A DNA stretch of 64,000 nucleotides from Methanospirillum lacunae. GTDB lineage: Archaea > Halobacteriota > Methanomicrobia > Methanomicrobiales > Methanospirillaceae. The DNA lies in assembly GCF_003173355.1 (NCBI RefSeq), contig NZ_QGMY01000007.1:124001-188000 (forward strand). The letters run 5' to 3'. Positions 52,769 through 62,136 of the stretch are shown here, piece by piece (positions within the stretch are counted from its first letter, which is position 1; each line of letters opens with the position of its first letter). Under the pieces are notes generated by a model. It was given only the letters and a program-made list of their open reading frames with translations. It was not told the origin of the DNA and ran no database searches. A program made the translations under genes and the position numbers.

Positions 52769-53830
52769 TCACACCGTTGGATTTAATATATCATTTATTT
52801 CCGAATCACTCGGATCATACCCATAGAACTTCTTGCAGTAATCCCGGACAACCTGATTCATGTCAACATCAGCGAATAACTCTGGATGGAAGGTTTTCGC
52901 TGACCAGACTGGCATCAGAGATGCACAAGCACTTCTCACACACCAGGCATAGACATCTTTTGGACTCACATAGACCTTGCCATTTTTCACAGCATTGATC
53001 TCTTTCCACTGAGGATCTTCCATGATCTTGGGTTTTTGTGCAGCATCCCGGACAACAATGATGTCAGGATTCCATTTCACGACATCTTCCATAGAGATAT
53101 CTTTAAACGTTCCAGAGATTCCATTTTCAGCTGCCACATTCACTCCACCACCCAGCTCAATCCAGTTTGTCACAATTGAACCAATTCCTTCTGTATTGAG
53201 AGGATTGTTTGCCGTGTATAGCACCTTTGGCTTTTGATCTTTTGGAAGATCTGCAGTCTTGGAAGATACGAGTTTAATATTAGAATCATAGTAATCACTA
53301 AACTCTTTGGCCTTCAATTTAGCATCCGGGCCTAAAATGTCACCAACAATTGACACTGCCTGTTTTAATTGCTCAGGAGTGGAGACATTGAGTTCTACAA
53401 CCGGCATTCCAAGATCACGGATTTTTTTGGAAGTTGTTGTATTGGCACTTAATGCCATAATGACGACATCTGGATTATCTTTAACAAGTTCCTCCATGTT
53501 CACTTCAGTATTGAGTGACTGGGGAATACTCTTGATCTGGGGATACAATTTTATCAGCCAGGGCAGGGTATCAACGGTTGAAGACGTTGCAACAATCTTG
53601 TCAGCCCCGCCGAGCATGAAGATAACCTGGTTCATCGCAGGATAACTGACACCAATCCGGTTTACATCAACCGGAATAGTCGAGGTAGTACCTGCCATAT
53701 CAGTTATTGTTCTGGTATCAGACGATGTCGAAGCTGCTGAAGTACACCCAATCGTTGTAATAACAGCAAGAGCAATAACGGCAAATATAGTTATATATCG
53801 CAATATTTTTTCATCAATTCCAATTTTCAT
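52769..53830 (-). CDS. ABC transporter substrate-binding protein (BtuF/FepB-like), lipoprotein-like
   Basis: 353 residues from ATG 53830, preceded by GGTGACC. The N-terminus has a hydrophobic segment ending ITTIGCTSAAS, a lipobox-like Cys, so the protein may be membrane tethered. Peripla_BP_2 marks: TITDMAGTTSTIPVDVNRIG, LGGADKIVATSS, LVKDNPDVVIMAL, VVKWNPDIIVVRDA and DPQWKEINAVKNGKVYVSP. It is a paralog of the gene at 51505. No transporter partner is present here, so both must use an importer encoded elsewhere. The 187-base gap between the two genes suggests separate promoters. Confidence 0.85.
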   Translation of the reverse strand: MKIGIDEKILRYITIFAVIALAVITTIGCTSAASTSSDTRTITDMAGTTSTIPVDVNRIGVSYPAMNQVIFMLGGADKIVATSSTVDTLPWLIKLYPQIKSIPQSLNTEVNMEELVKDNPDVVIMALSANTTTSKKIRDLGMPVVELNVSTPEQLKQAVSIVGDILGPDAKLKAKEFSDYYDSNIKLVSSKTADLPKDQKPKVLYTANNPLNTEGIGSIVTNWIELGGGVNVAAENGISGTFKDISMEDVVKWNPDIIVVRDAAQKPKIMEDPQWKEINAVKNGKVYVSPKDVYAWCVRSACASLMPVWSAKTFHPELFADVDMNQVVRDYCKKFYGYDPSDSEINDILNPTV

Positions 53831-53990
53831 ACGGTCACCATCATGAATTTTACTAAACATCCAGTTTTTTCAAATATCCAAAGGATACTTCTAAAATGAA
53901 AATCTGCAAGGATATACGGGTAGTCACTTTTTTTATTCAATAACAAAGAAATCGTAGATTCTTGTATTGTAATGAAAATCCATGCATCAC

Positions 53991-54002
53991 TACCTGCAGG
54001 TA
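53991..54002 (-). promoter_or_regulatory. 12-bp palindrome at the predicted transcription start of the second binding protein
   Basis: TACCTGCAGGTA is a perfect palindrome. A TATA-like element (AAATATATAAATTC on the minus strand, 54017-54030) predicts +1 near 54000, inside the palindrome. This is the usual position of an archaeal repressor operator. It would leave a leader of about 165 bases, which is long for this genome. Confidence 0.4.
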
Positions 54003-54110
54003 CATATAGACGTATAGAATTTATATATTTACTTAAATAGGCAGAGAAGTTAATTTATTTTGGTAGACAGGGGAAGATACAGATCCCATACTACCATGGA
54101 TATCATATGA

Positions 54111-57100
54111 CTACAGACTTTTCCAGGAACCTTTTGGCACATTGATCTCAAAGCAGGACCCTTTGCCCGGGACGCCTCTCTCTTGTATGGTCATCCTGGT
54201 AATGCCTAATATTTCCCTAATCAAAAAAAGACCAAGACCACTATTCTTACCGTACCCACGCTCAAAAATTTTATCTTTTTCTGAATTGGCAATGCCAATA
54301 CCATTATCTCCACAGGCAATCACCAGGAAATCTCCCATGACCTTGGTAGATATTACTATTCGGGTCATGGCAGGACCTCCATAATGCAGGGCATTATCAA
54401 TTAAATTGAAAAAAACCTTTGAAAACATTGGATCTGCATATACCATGATCACATCAGACACTGAAACAGATACCTGAACATGGGATATATCAAGATCAAG
54501 GATAGCATTTTGAATCGATTCTCCAAGATTCTGCCATCTTGGTTGTTGCTTTTTCAAATCCTGATAAATATTTGTGAACTCAATCTGATGGCGAATGGTA
54601 TCAACAATATCTGAAGTTTTTTCAAGGTACATCTGAGCCTCATCAGGCAATGCCACCTCAGTCTTCAATATCTCCAGATACCCATAAAGTGCAGTCATCT
54701 GATTCTTAATATCGTGATGAGTAATATTTGTCAGAAGGTTGAGTTTTTTATTCGCTTCCTGGAACGTTTCCTCCATCTGTTTTCGATCTGTGATATCCAT
54801 ACCTACAGACTGATACTCAATTACATTCCCGGAATTGTTGAAAATTGCACGATCACTCCAGTGTTGCCACCGCATACTCCCATCAGGCATTATCACCCTG
54901 TTATCAATAGTTGCAATCGGACGTGCCGGAGTGATCCTGGAAAAGGCCTCCTTCATAAGAACTAAATCTTCAGGAGGGATTAATACCGAATGAGGCTTCC
55001 CAATACAAGTCACACTATCAAGCCCGAAGTACCTGCAATAAGCACCATTCACAAAAGTAAGTCGCCCATCAGGAGAAAAACGGCATATTAATTCGGTTTG
55101 ATCTTCGACCACGTTGCGGTACTGACTCTCACTATCACAAAGAGCTTTCTCGATATCTTTTCTCTGCGTAATAAACCGTGCCTGCTGAACATTCTGATAT
55201 GCAATTGATGATAACTGAGTAGCCAAAGTATAGAGGAATTCTGCAATTTTACAAAACCTTTCACGAGACATCACCGGAACCTCGCGAAATGCTTCTACCA
55301 TTACCTGTTCATCTGCTCCGATTTCACGAGCATATGTACGCATTTGTTCTTCGGTCTGTGTCTCATCACGAATCTGACCAGCCAGCCAACAGGCGATAGG
55401 TTTTCCACCAACCGATATGACGGCACCTGCATCCCATAACCCACAACTTGAGCATGTCTTGATAACAGGACCATTTGAGAGAACCTGACATATTGCTGAA
55501 TCTGAGCGAATACAGTTTTCAAATCCAATTTTTGTTTTCTGAATAATATCATGGCATAACCTGCAGAATCCACTCGCATGGGTTATTGGAGTTCCATCGA
55601 TATGAGTAATAATAGATGCAACCCCGGTAGCTGCGACAAACTCATCCTGAAGACGTTGAATATCTGCGAGGTTGAAGAGGCTTTGAAAACTGATACCAGA
55701 CTCCGACGTCATGGGCTGGGTTAAAGCTACAATTCTCTTTTCCAGCGCTTCCTCTGCCCGCTTTCGATCAGTAATATCCTGATTCGCACCCTGAATCCGG
55801 TACACATTTCCATTCGAATCTAGTTTCGTCGAGTATCGGACAATGACATATCTGATTTCCCCATCACGCCTAATGATTCGATGTTCCAGTTCTGTACAAA
55901 AATCCGGTTCTTTCGCTGCGAGTGCTTTTGGAATTTCTTCCAGAACCCGATGAACATCAGAAGGATGAACAAACATCCGGAGGTATTCTTCAAAAGAAAT
56001 GTTATATCCCCCTTCCTGTTCTACAGTTGTTCCGTACAGAGAATAGAACCTGTCATCGAAGGTGAACATCTTTGATGACACAGTATAGTCCCATGTTGCC
56101 ATATGGGCAAGGTCAAGGGCATTGTCAAGTTTTCGATGGTTTTCCAGGAGAGTGCGTTCCATCTGAATTCGTTCAATTTCAGATGATACTTTTACTGCAA
56201 TAATGTCAAGGGTTTCATGGAGAGCAGGCAGTGGTAGCAGTGGAGTGCGGGAAAGGATGCAAAGAATCCCGATTGTTTCTCCTTTTGAATTTTTTAGCGC
56301 TATTCCCACATATCCCCTGATATTGAGATCTTGTAATTTTTTGCTTTCAGGGAATTTTTTTGCCGCATTATCATGGATGACATAAAACCCTTTTTCAATT
56401 ACACGTTTACATGGTTTGCCTTTCAACGAGTAGGTAACCCCGGATATCTCCCTGTTATCTTGAAGCATGTAAACAATCTGAATAGTTTCCTTATCTGCAC
56501 CAATCTCCCCGATTATCACACAATCTGTATGTATCCACGAGATTATCGTCTCAGAAACAATTTTGAGAGCATTAAAACCGGTTGTCCCCACCATGCTCCT
56601 TACAAGCATCTGATGTGTAGCATCTATCTCCTCTTGTTCTGTGATATCTTGAAAACTGACTAAAATGAATGGCTTTCCATTCATATTCAGAAGATTTGAA
56701 TGAAGCCTGCAGGTAGCAGTCTCCCCGTTTTTTCTTCTGCAATGTACGACTAATTCTTCAAAAAAATCATCTTCATGAACATTTGATATGTAATTTATAA
56801 AATCATCAAGATTTAGAAACAGACATAACTCATCAGCAGTCTTGCCTAGTATATCCTCTCTTGGATACCCAGAATATTTTACTAACGCAGAATTAATATC
56901 AACAAAAATCCCGGTTTGCGCTGATATTAATGCAAGTGCTACCGGATTCTTATGAAAAACTGTTGAGAATTTTTTATTTGATTCCCGGAGAGATATTTCA
57001 GCATGGTGCTGAAGAGTGACATCCCTTACTGAAACCAGTATGGCTGGCTGGTCGAGAAAAGTAATCTGTTTACTTATGCAATCAATCCACTTTTCTTCAA

Positions 57101-58151
57101 AATCGAGGTTATGTATCTGGTACCGGGAAACATCTCTTTCGATCTCATCTCCAGCCTGAATAGAATGTTCAAGAAAATCTGCCCTTGAAGAGGGAATAAT
57201 GATCTCAAAAAAATTCTTTGTTCCTATAATATCATCAATTGTATCAGCACCAATGATATGATGTGCAGCATTGTTGATAAAGAGAATAATACCGGTGATA
57301 TCTAAAATAAGGATTCCATCAAAGGATTGCTCAACAAGCATCCGGAATTTTTCTTCACTCTCCCGAAGTGCTGATGTTATCTTCCGTTCTTCAGTGATAT
57401 CAGTCCCAATACTGATCATACCGGTGATCGTTCCGTCAGCGTCAAACAAAGGCTTATTCCACCAGTTGATCCATACTCTCTTGCCACTTTTCGTGATATT
57501 TTCATTCTGGTTGTGTGTATATTTTTCAGGATTATGCACGATATTATCTATCAACTGCACCAAATATCGCCCGGAATCAGCCTCTTCTTCAGGAACAATT
57601 GTTCCAACCATGTACCTACCGAGGATCTCATCACTTGCATATCCAAAAAATTGCTGTGCATACTCGTTGAAAAAAGTAATTTTTCCGTCTTTGTCACTTT
57701 TCAAAATGATTGTCGTGGCATTTTCAACAAGTTCGCGGTATTTCTCTTCGTTTGTCCTGACTGCTTCAAGTGCCTTTCTTCGTTCTATTGCATGCTTGAT
57801 CTTATGCGAGAGTTCAGCAAATTGAAATTTGGGGTCTCCACCTTTCTGAAGGTAAAAATCAGCCCCATGATTAATTGCTTCAATAACAACTTCCTCCCTG
57901 CCACGTCCGGTAAAGAGAATAAACGGGATATTGCCATATTGTTCCCGGATAATCTGCAAAAAAGCAATTCCATCCATACCAGGCATCTGGTAATCTGAAA
58001 TAATTGCATCAAAACTTAATGTACGTATTAATTCAAGGGCTTCCTGTGCTGACGGTGAGGTTTCAACAGAGTATTCGCCTCCTTTCTCAAGAAAGAGTTT
58101 TCCAATATCCAATAGACTTTCTTCATCATCAACATAGAGGAGCCTTGCCAT
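54111..58151 (-). CDS. Giant sensor kinase: REC, multiple PAS, GAF, PocR, PAS, histidine kinase
   Basis: 1346 residues, soluble. Order: receiver (Asp53 in AIISDYQMPG); PAS at ~140-260, ~270-380 and ~395-505; GAF-like ~510-680; PAS ~690-810; PocR ~820-985 (LFNLADIQRLQDEF, FCRLCHDIIQ, CSSCGLWDAGAVISVGG, PIACWLAGQI); PAS ~1000-1120; phosphoacceptor helix with His1146 in NITHHDIKNQ; HATPase (LIDNALHYGG, DNGIGI, GLGLFLIREIL). PocR domains bind small organic ligands in bacterial regulators, and here carry several cysteines. The kinase core matches that of the gene at 24788. No output regulator is adjacent. The large sensor set implies integration of several signals. Confidence 0.88.
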   Translation of the reverse strand: MARLLYVDDEESLLDIGKLFLEKGGEYSVETSPSAQEALELIRTLSFDAIISDYQMPGMDGIAFLQIIREQYGNIPFILFTGRGREEVVIEAINHGADFYLQKGGDPKFQFAELSHKIKHAIERRKALEAVRTNEEKYRELVENATTIILKSDKDGKITFFNEYAQQFFGYASDEILGRYMVGTIVPEEEADSGRYLVQLIDNIVHNPEKYTHNQNENITKSGKRVWINWWNKPLFDADGTITGMISIGTDITEERKITSALRESEEKFRMLVEQSFDGILILDITGIILFINNAAHHIIGADTIDDIIGTKNFFEIIIPSSRADFLEHSIQAGDEIERDVSRYQIHNLDFEEKWIDCISKQITFLDQPAILVSVRDVTLQHHAEISLRESNKKFSTVFHKNPVALALISAQTGIFVDINSALVKYSGYPREDILGKTADELCLFLNLDDFINYISNVHEDDFFEELVVHCRRKNGETATCRLHSNLLNMNGKPFILVSFQDITEQEEIDATHQMLVRSMVGTTGFNALKIVSETIISWIHTDCVIIGEIGADKETIQIVYMLQDNREISGVTYSLKGKPCKRVIEKGFYVIHDNAAKKFPESKKLQDLNIRGYVGIALKNSKGETIGILCILSRTPLLPLPALHETLDIIAVKVSSEIERIQMERTLLENHRKLDNALDLAHMATWDYTVSSKMFTFDDRFYSLYGTTVEQEGGYNISFEEYLRMFVHPSDVHRVLEEIPKALAAKEPDFCTELEHRIIRRDGEIRYVIVRYSTKLDSNGNVYRIQGANQDITDRKRAEEALEKRIVALTQPMTSESGISFQSLFNLADIQRLQDEFVAATGVASIITHIDGTPITHASGFCRLCHDIIQKTKIGFENCIRSDSAICQVLSNGPVIKTCSSCGLWDAGAVISVGGKPIACWLAGQIRDETQTEEQMRTYAREIGADEQVMVEAFREVPVMSRERFCKIAEFLYTLATQLSSIAYQNVQQARFITQRKDIEKALCDSESQYRNVVEDQTELICRFSPDGRLTFVNGAYCRYFGLDSVTCIGKPHSVLIPPEDLVLMKEAFSRITPARPIATIDNRVIMPDGSMRWQHWSDRAIFNNSGNVIEYQSVGMDITDRKQMEETFQEANKKLNLLTNITHHDIKNQMTALYGYLEILKTEVALPDEAQMYLEKTSDIVDTIRHQIEFTNIYQDLKKQQPRWQNLGESIQNAILDLDISHVQVSVSVSDVIMVYADPMFSKVFFNLIDNALHYGGPAMTRIVISTKVMGDFLVIACGDNGIGIANSEKDKIFERGYGKNSGLGLFLIREILGITRMTIQERGVPGKGSCFEINVPKGSWKSL

Positions 58152-58473
58152 ATTCTTTCCTTCAAAGATGTGCCAGGATTATTATATTTAATTGTTTTGT
58201 ACGTATTTATTCCATTAACCATCCTAATTAAAAATTTTGGCGAAAAATATCAGCAAATTAAGGGATTGAAGTAATTATTCTATCATATATGAGTCTTAAT
58301 AAACTAGACATTCTCAAACATTTAGGCAATACAATAAAAATGTCTTGTAGCAAATACTTATCCAACAAGTATTGCAGATAGGATTAATATCGAATTTATT
58401 TTTCCCTCTGAAAACCAAGGTACAAGAACTACAATATTTACCTCAATATAATTGGTTTTATTTTGGAGACATT
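58152..58473. other. Divergent intergenic region, PocR kinase and antiporter
   Basis: 320 AT-rich bases. It holds a hairpin at 58350-58375 and a GGAGA site before ATG 58474. No gene is seen in it. Confidence 0.45.
58350..58375 (+). promoter_or_regulatory. Hairpin upstream of the NapA-type antiporter
   Basis: GCAAATACTT and AAGTATTGC pair with one bulged base around a 7-base loop, about 100 bases upstream of the antiporter start. It could be an operator or an RNA element in the leader. Confidence 0.35.
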
Positions 58474-59667
58474 ATGGAAGAATTATTTATTTCACCTGAA
58501 TTTCAGATGAGTCTGCTTTTGTTTGTCGCCCTTGCGGGATACGTAATAGCCTCGCAAATTAATCAGTCAGCAGTGATTGGTCTCATCTTTATTGGAATAG
58601 TAGTTGGCCCAAGTGTATTAGGATGGATTCAGTACACTGATTTCGTAAGTAGTCTCGCTCATCTGGGTGCAGTCATTCTGCTCTTTGTAATTGGACTTGA
58701 ATTTAAACTTCATGAGATTATGAAGATAAAAAACGGGATAATAGCTCTTATAGGCGTGATAATACCCTGGATTGGAGGATATGGAATATCATTACTCTTT
58801 GGGTACTCAAGTTCAAGTGCGATCTTTATTGGAACCGCACTTACTGCAACAAGTATTGCAATTACGGCCAATGTTCTTCAGGAATTAGACCAGCTTCAGA
58901 CTGATGCAGCAAAAGCCATCATCGGGGCTGCTGTAATAGACGACATCTTAAGTCTGCTTGCCCTTGCCATCTGCAATGAAGCTGCAACCGGGACCGTATC
59001 TGCTTTTTCGATTGGTTTGATGACAGTCAAAGCAATAGCATTCGTCATCATCGGAGCGGCAGCAGGTGTTCTGGTCATCTCCCGGTTTATTGAATATGTA
59101 GATGAAACAGCGTTTGCAGGAAAATACCCCGAGTTCACCTTCATTTTCGCGATGATGATGGCATATATGTATGGAATTCTCGCAGAAATGGTGGGATTAT
59201 CAGCCATTGTGGGTGCATTTATCGCTGGTGTTTCATTCAACGAGATTAAACTGAAACAGGGCCATGATTTAAAGGAAGGAGCTGGGTATCTGCAGATAAT
59301 ATTTGCATCAATATTCTTCGTATCACTCGGAGTTATGGTTGATCTCAAAGCAGTGACCCCTGAGATCATTGTATTCCTTGTGGCATTAACCGTGATTGCA
59401 GTATTAACCAAACTAATCGGTTGTGGGATACCGGCTTACCTGAGTGGAATGGGTTGGAAAGAATCCCTTATTGTCGGATTTGGGATGGCTCCACGGGGAG
59501 AAGTTGCAATGATTGTTGCATTAATAGGGCTTCAGGAGGGAGTAATAGATCAGGGCATTTACGTTACAATCATTATCATGAGTCTGATTACAACCATCAT
59601 GACCCCGCTAATATATCGGAATTGTTTCTTTAGAGAATGCAAAGAAATTGCGTCTAGTTCGCCCTGA
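58474..59667 (+). CDS. Na+/H+ antiporter, CPA2 (NapA-like), no TrkA domain
   Basis: 397 residues from ATG 58474 with GGAGA 6-7 bases upstream; the frame extends to 58372 but that part is not membrane-like. About twelve hydrophobic helices follow the CPA2 pattern: LLFVIGLEFKLHEI, TALTATSIAITANVL and GAAVIDDILSLLAL, where the paired Asp residues form the ion site of NapA-type exchangers, then VGAFIAGVSFNE and MAPRGEVAMIVALIGL. Likely exchanges Na+ for protons across the membrane, important for a methanogen that couples energy to sodium. It differs from the first antiporter by lacking the cytoplasmic TrkA domains. Confidence 0.9.
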   Translation: MEELFISPEFQMSLLLFVALAGYVIASQINQSAVIGLIFIGIVVGPSVLGWIQYTDFVSSLAHLGAVILLFVIGLEFKLHEIMKIKNGIIALIGVIIPWIGGYGISLLFGYSSSSAIFIGTALTATSIAITANVLQELDQLQTDAAKAIIGAAVIDDILSLLALAICNEAATGTVSAFSIGLMTVKAIAFVIIGAAAGVLVISRFIEYVDETAFAGKYPEFTFIFAMMMAYMYGILAEMVGLSAIVGAFIAGVSFNEIKLKQGHDLKEGAGYLQIIFASIFFVSLGVMVDLKAVTPEIIVFLVALTVIAVLTKLIGCGIPAYLSGMGWKESLIVGFGMAPRGEVAMIVALIGLQEGVIDQGIYVTIIIMSLITTIMTPLIYRNCFFRECKEIASSSP

Positions 59668-59749
59668 TATCAGGCCCCTATTTTTAGAGGTGTTAAGAAA
59701 TACCAGCGAACAAATTTTAAAAATTAGGTTTTTTTAAGCACTTGAAAGA

Positions 59750-60445
59750 TCACTTGATAATTAACTCAGCATATTGCATATCTCTCTGGTTTGCTGCATC
59801 CCAAAGGTTAATTCTCCCGGTGCTTGGGTATATCTTCTGATGAACGATATCCCATCCATTGGGCATTAAATTATCATCATTCTTTTTCTGGTTTGTTGCA
59901 TCCCAGATATTTACGTGATAGGTTCCAGGACTGAGTGGTTTTTTATCATCAGTCTTATCAATCATCACACTCCAGGTCTTGTCCTTCTGTCCATTCTTCA
60001 CGACGGCTCCGGTTGCAAGTACATGATCTTTCGGGATGTCCATATTCTGTTGTGATTGAGTCCTGTCTGCATTGAATCGTACAAGATTGATACCAGTAGG
60101 ATGGATATTTTCTGACGTTATTGCAACAGGATTAAAAACTACCTTTCCAGTACTATCCCCTTTTGCATATGCTCCTATTTCATCCCAATACTTTTTAGGG
60201 ATAATTTCTACACCAATCTGTTTGCAGCTGTCAATTGAAGTTGTTCCCGTGATATTGATCTTCTCTCCGCTGGTGTGCTCCCCAATCGGGTTTACAGTAA
60301 TGGTTTGATTGGCATCTGCCAAAGAGGACGTTACACAGATTACGGTGATGAATATCAACCCGAGAGCGGCAATACAAAATCGAACTGCTGCTTGATGGTT
60401 CTGTTGTGCTATATCACATAAAATTGAATGTAATGAATTATCCAT
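59750..60445 (-). CDS. Exported hypothetical protein with WDAxNQ repeats
   Basis: 231 residues. A membrane or signal segment (FCIAALGLIFITVICVTSSLA) lies at ~23-43, leaving an N-terminal tail of ~20 residues. The mature part begins TITVNPIGEHTSGEKINITGTTSI, a beta-sandwich-like start common in methanogen surface proteins. Two similar segments near the end (NIWDATNQKK and NLWDAANQRD) suggest an internal duplication. No catalytic motif or known family is recognised. Start ATG 60445. Divergent to the thioredoxin-CcdA gene. Confidence 0.62.
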   Translation of the reverse strand: MDNSLHSILCDIAQQNHQAAVRFCIAALGLIFITVICVTSSLADANQTITVNPIGEHTSGEKINITGTTSIDSCKQIGVEIIPKKYWDEIGAYAKGDSTGKVVFNPVAITSENIHPTGINLVRFNADRTQSQQNMDIPKDHVLATGAVVKNGQKDKTWSVMIDKTDDKKPLSPGTYHVNIWDATNQKKNDDNLMPNGWDIVHQKIYPSTGRINLWDAANQRDMQYAELIIK

Positions 60446-60848
60446 TAATCAATTCGCCTCATTTCCCACCCGAGATGGGTGATTTTAAAGACTTACAAAC
60501 GAAGCGGTATGATATTTTTTTAATTCTTTAACAGACTTCTTCTTACACGAGTGTATCAAATTCCTGGAATCTATCAGGATCAGACCTGATACCTTACTGA
60601 AAACAGCAATTACGAAGTACAAACGTAACGTAAAATTCAGATACAGAATGTTCAGGCTTTCATGATTAATACTGATTCATCTTGTACCTCCCAGGCAAAC
60701 CAAGATTATCATCAGAATTAATCCACCCTCATATGACAACCTCATAAATGCAGCTTCTGAAACGACCCGAAAGATGCAATATGTAGCTGATCATCGGGGA
60801 ACGCTTAAAACAGTACCACAACAAAGGATCTTGATACAGTTGATACGT
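60446..60848. other. Divergent intergenic region with two inverted repeats
   Basis: 400 bases between the exported protein and the thioredoxin fusion. It contains TACAC-GA-GTGTA (60544-60555) and the perfect stem at 60572-60591. ATG 60774 opens the thioredoxin frame early, but the region up to 60849 does not look like a protein end. No gene is seen. Confidence 0.45.
60572..60591. promoter_or_regulatory. Perfect 7-bp inverted repeat in a divergent promoter region
   Basis: TATCAGG and CCTGATA flank ATCAGA. It lies centrally between two divergent genes, so it could act as a shared operator or as an RNA hairpin. A second imperfect dyad stands 17 bases to the left. Confidence 0.4.
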
Positions 60849-62012
60849 ATGAATCCCCACTATATGCCCCGCTATATAGCAGCACTGTTCCTGATACTTT
60901 TGAGTATAGCGATCATCTGCTCTCCTGCAGCTGCAGCGGAGGGAAAGGATGCATCATCAAATCCTCTCGGATCAATACCCTTTATCGGAGGGTTTGGTTC
61001 CTTATCTGATCCGGTGATTATACACTTCTTTTTCAACCCCGGTTGCGGGGCTTGTGAGAAGATCCACCCTGTGATGGAGGCCTACGCAGCTAACCATTCA
61101 GATGTAAAAGTTGAATTCTACAGTCTTGCAGGAAACCAGACCAATATTGATCTCTTCAATACCTACCAGAAGGCCTATAATATCTCCCATGCCCATGTTC
61201 CAATCCTCTTCCTTGGAAACACAAACCTGATGGGAGAAGAAGAGATCACTGAAAAACTTGATACAACCGTTGCAGAGGTAAAAAAAGGGAGTAACAAGGC
61301 AGGCCTTCTCTCAAATCTCTCTTCTGGCAACGGTAATGTATCAGCGTCTTCCATTAATCCCGGGTTTCTCATCGTAGCAGGAATCGGTGAAGGACTTAAT
61401 CCATGCGGATTGCTCGTTCTCGCCCTTCTCCTCGTGTCACTCATGGCTTCGCAGTCACGAAGAACTGTTCTGGCCATTGGACTTGCATATATCGTCGCCT
61501 TCTTTGCAGTCAGGCTCCTCTCCGGGTTTGCAATATTCTCTGTTATACAGCTCCCCGGACTCTCACAGACCTTCACCCTGATAGCAGCAGCAGTGGCAAT
61601 CATAGCCGGTATCATACAGGTCAAAGATGGTCTCTCTAAGAAACAACATCCGCTTCTCTCAATTCCTGATTCCAAAAAGAGTCTCATCTCATCATACATG
61701 AAGAAGGCAAGCGTCCCTGCTGGCCTTGTTGTCGGAGCTCTCGTAGGTGTGTACGGAATGGCCTGCACTGCAGGAATTTACATCAGCATCCTTGGTATGC
61801 TGTACAAAGAGCCTGCTATCGGACTTGTCTACCTGGTGCTCTACAACATCCTTGTAGTAATCCCATTACTTGCCATCCTGCTTCTGGTATTCTTTGGAAT
61901 TCCACCAGAAAAAGTCAGTGCATGGCGTGATGACCAGAAGAGCATGCTCAGGCTGATGATCGGTATCGTGATGATCATCATGGGAATCGTTATTCTTATC
62001 CCAATGCTTTAA
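60849..62012 (+). CDS. Thioredoxin-like/CcdA (DsbD-like) fusion protein
   Basis: 387 residues from ATG 60849 (starts at 60774 and 60864 are possible). A signal segment (AALFLILLSIAIICSPAAAA) is followed by an extracytoplasmic thioredoxin-like domain with CxxC at Cys66/Cys69 in FNPGCGACEKI. From ~175, six hydrophobic helices of CcdA/DsbD type carry Cys186 (GLNPCGLLVL) and Cys306 (YGMACTAGI), the pair that moves electrons across the membrane. It probably passes reducing power from the cytoplasm to exported disulfides. The arrangement, thioredoxin before the membrane part, differs from classic bacterial DsbD. A rubredoxin gene follows convergently. Confidence 0.85.
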   Translation: MNPHYMPRYIAALFLILLSIAIICSPAAAAEGKDASSNPLGSIPFIGGFGSLSDPVIIHFFFNPGCGACEKIHPVMEAYAANHSDVKVEFYSLAGNQTNIDLFNTYQKAYNISHAHVPILFLGNTNLMGEEEITEKLDTTVAEVKKGSNKAGLLSNLSSGNGNVSASSINPGFLIVAGIGEGLNPCGLLVLALLLVSLMASQSRRTVLAIGLAYIVAFFAVRLLSGFAIFSVIQLPGLSQTFTLIAAAVAIIAGIIQVKDGLSKKQHPLLSIPDSKKSLISSYMKKASVPAGLVVGALVGVYGMACTAGIYISILGMLYKEPAIGLVYLVLYNILVVIPLLAILLLVFFGIPPEKVSAWRDDQKSMLRLMIGIVMIIMGIVILIPML

Positions 62013-62013
62013 C

Positions 62014-62020
62014 TTTTTTT
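62014..62020 (+). terminator. Oligo-T terminator after the thioredoxin-CcdA gene
   Basis: Seven T begin 2 bases after the stop codon of the fusion protein gene. Confidence 0.4.
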
Positions 62021-62136
62021 CCAGATTCCGTTTCCTTAAGCATACAAACATCATCTCATCGTTTTCGGTTAATATCCACCTGAATCACGATTCAGGATAA
62101 TGTTATCATTTACGCAAAAAAGAGGATTGAAGAACG

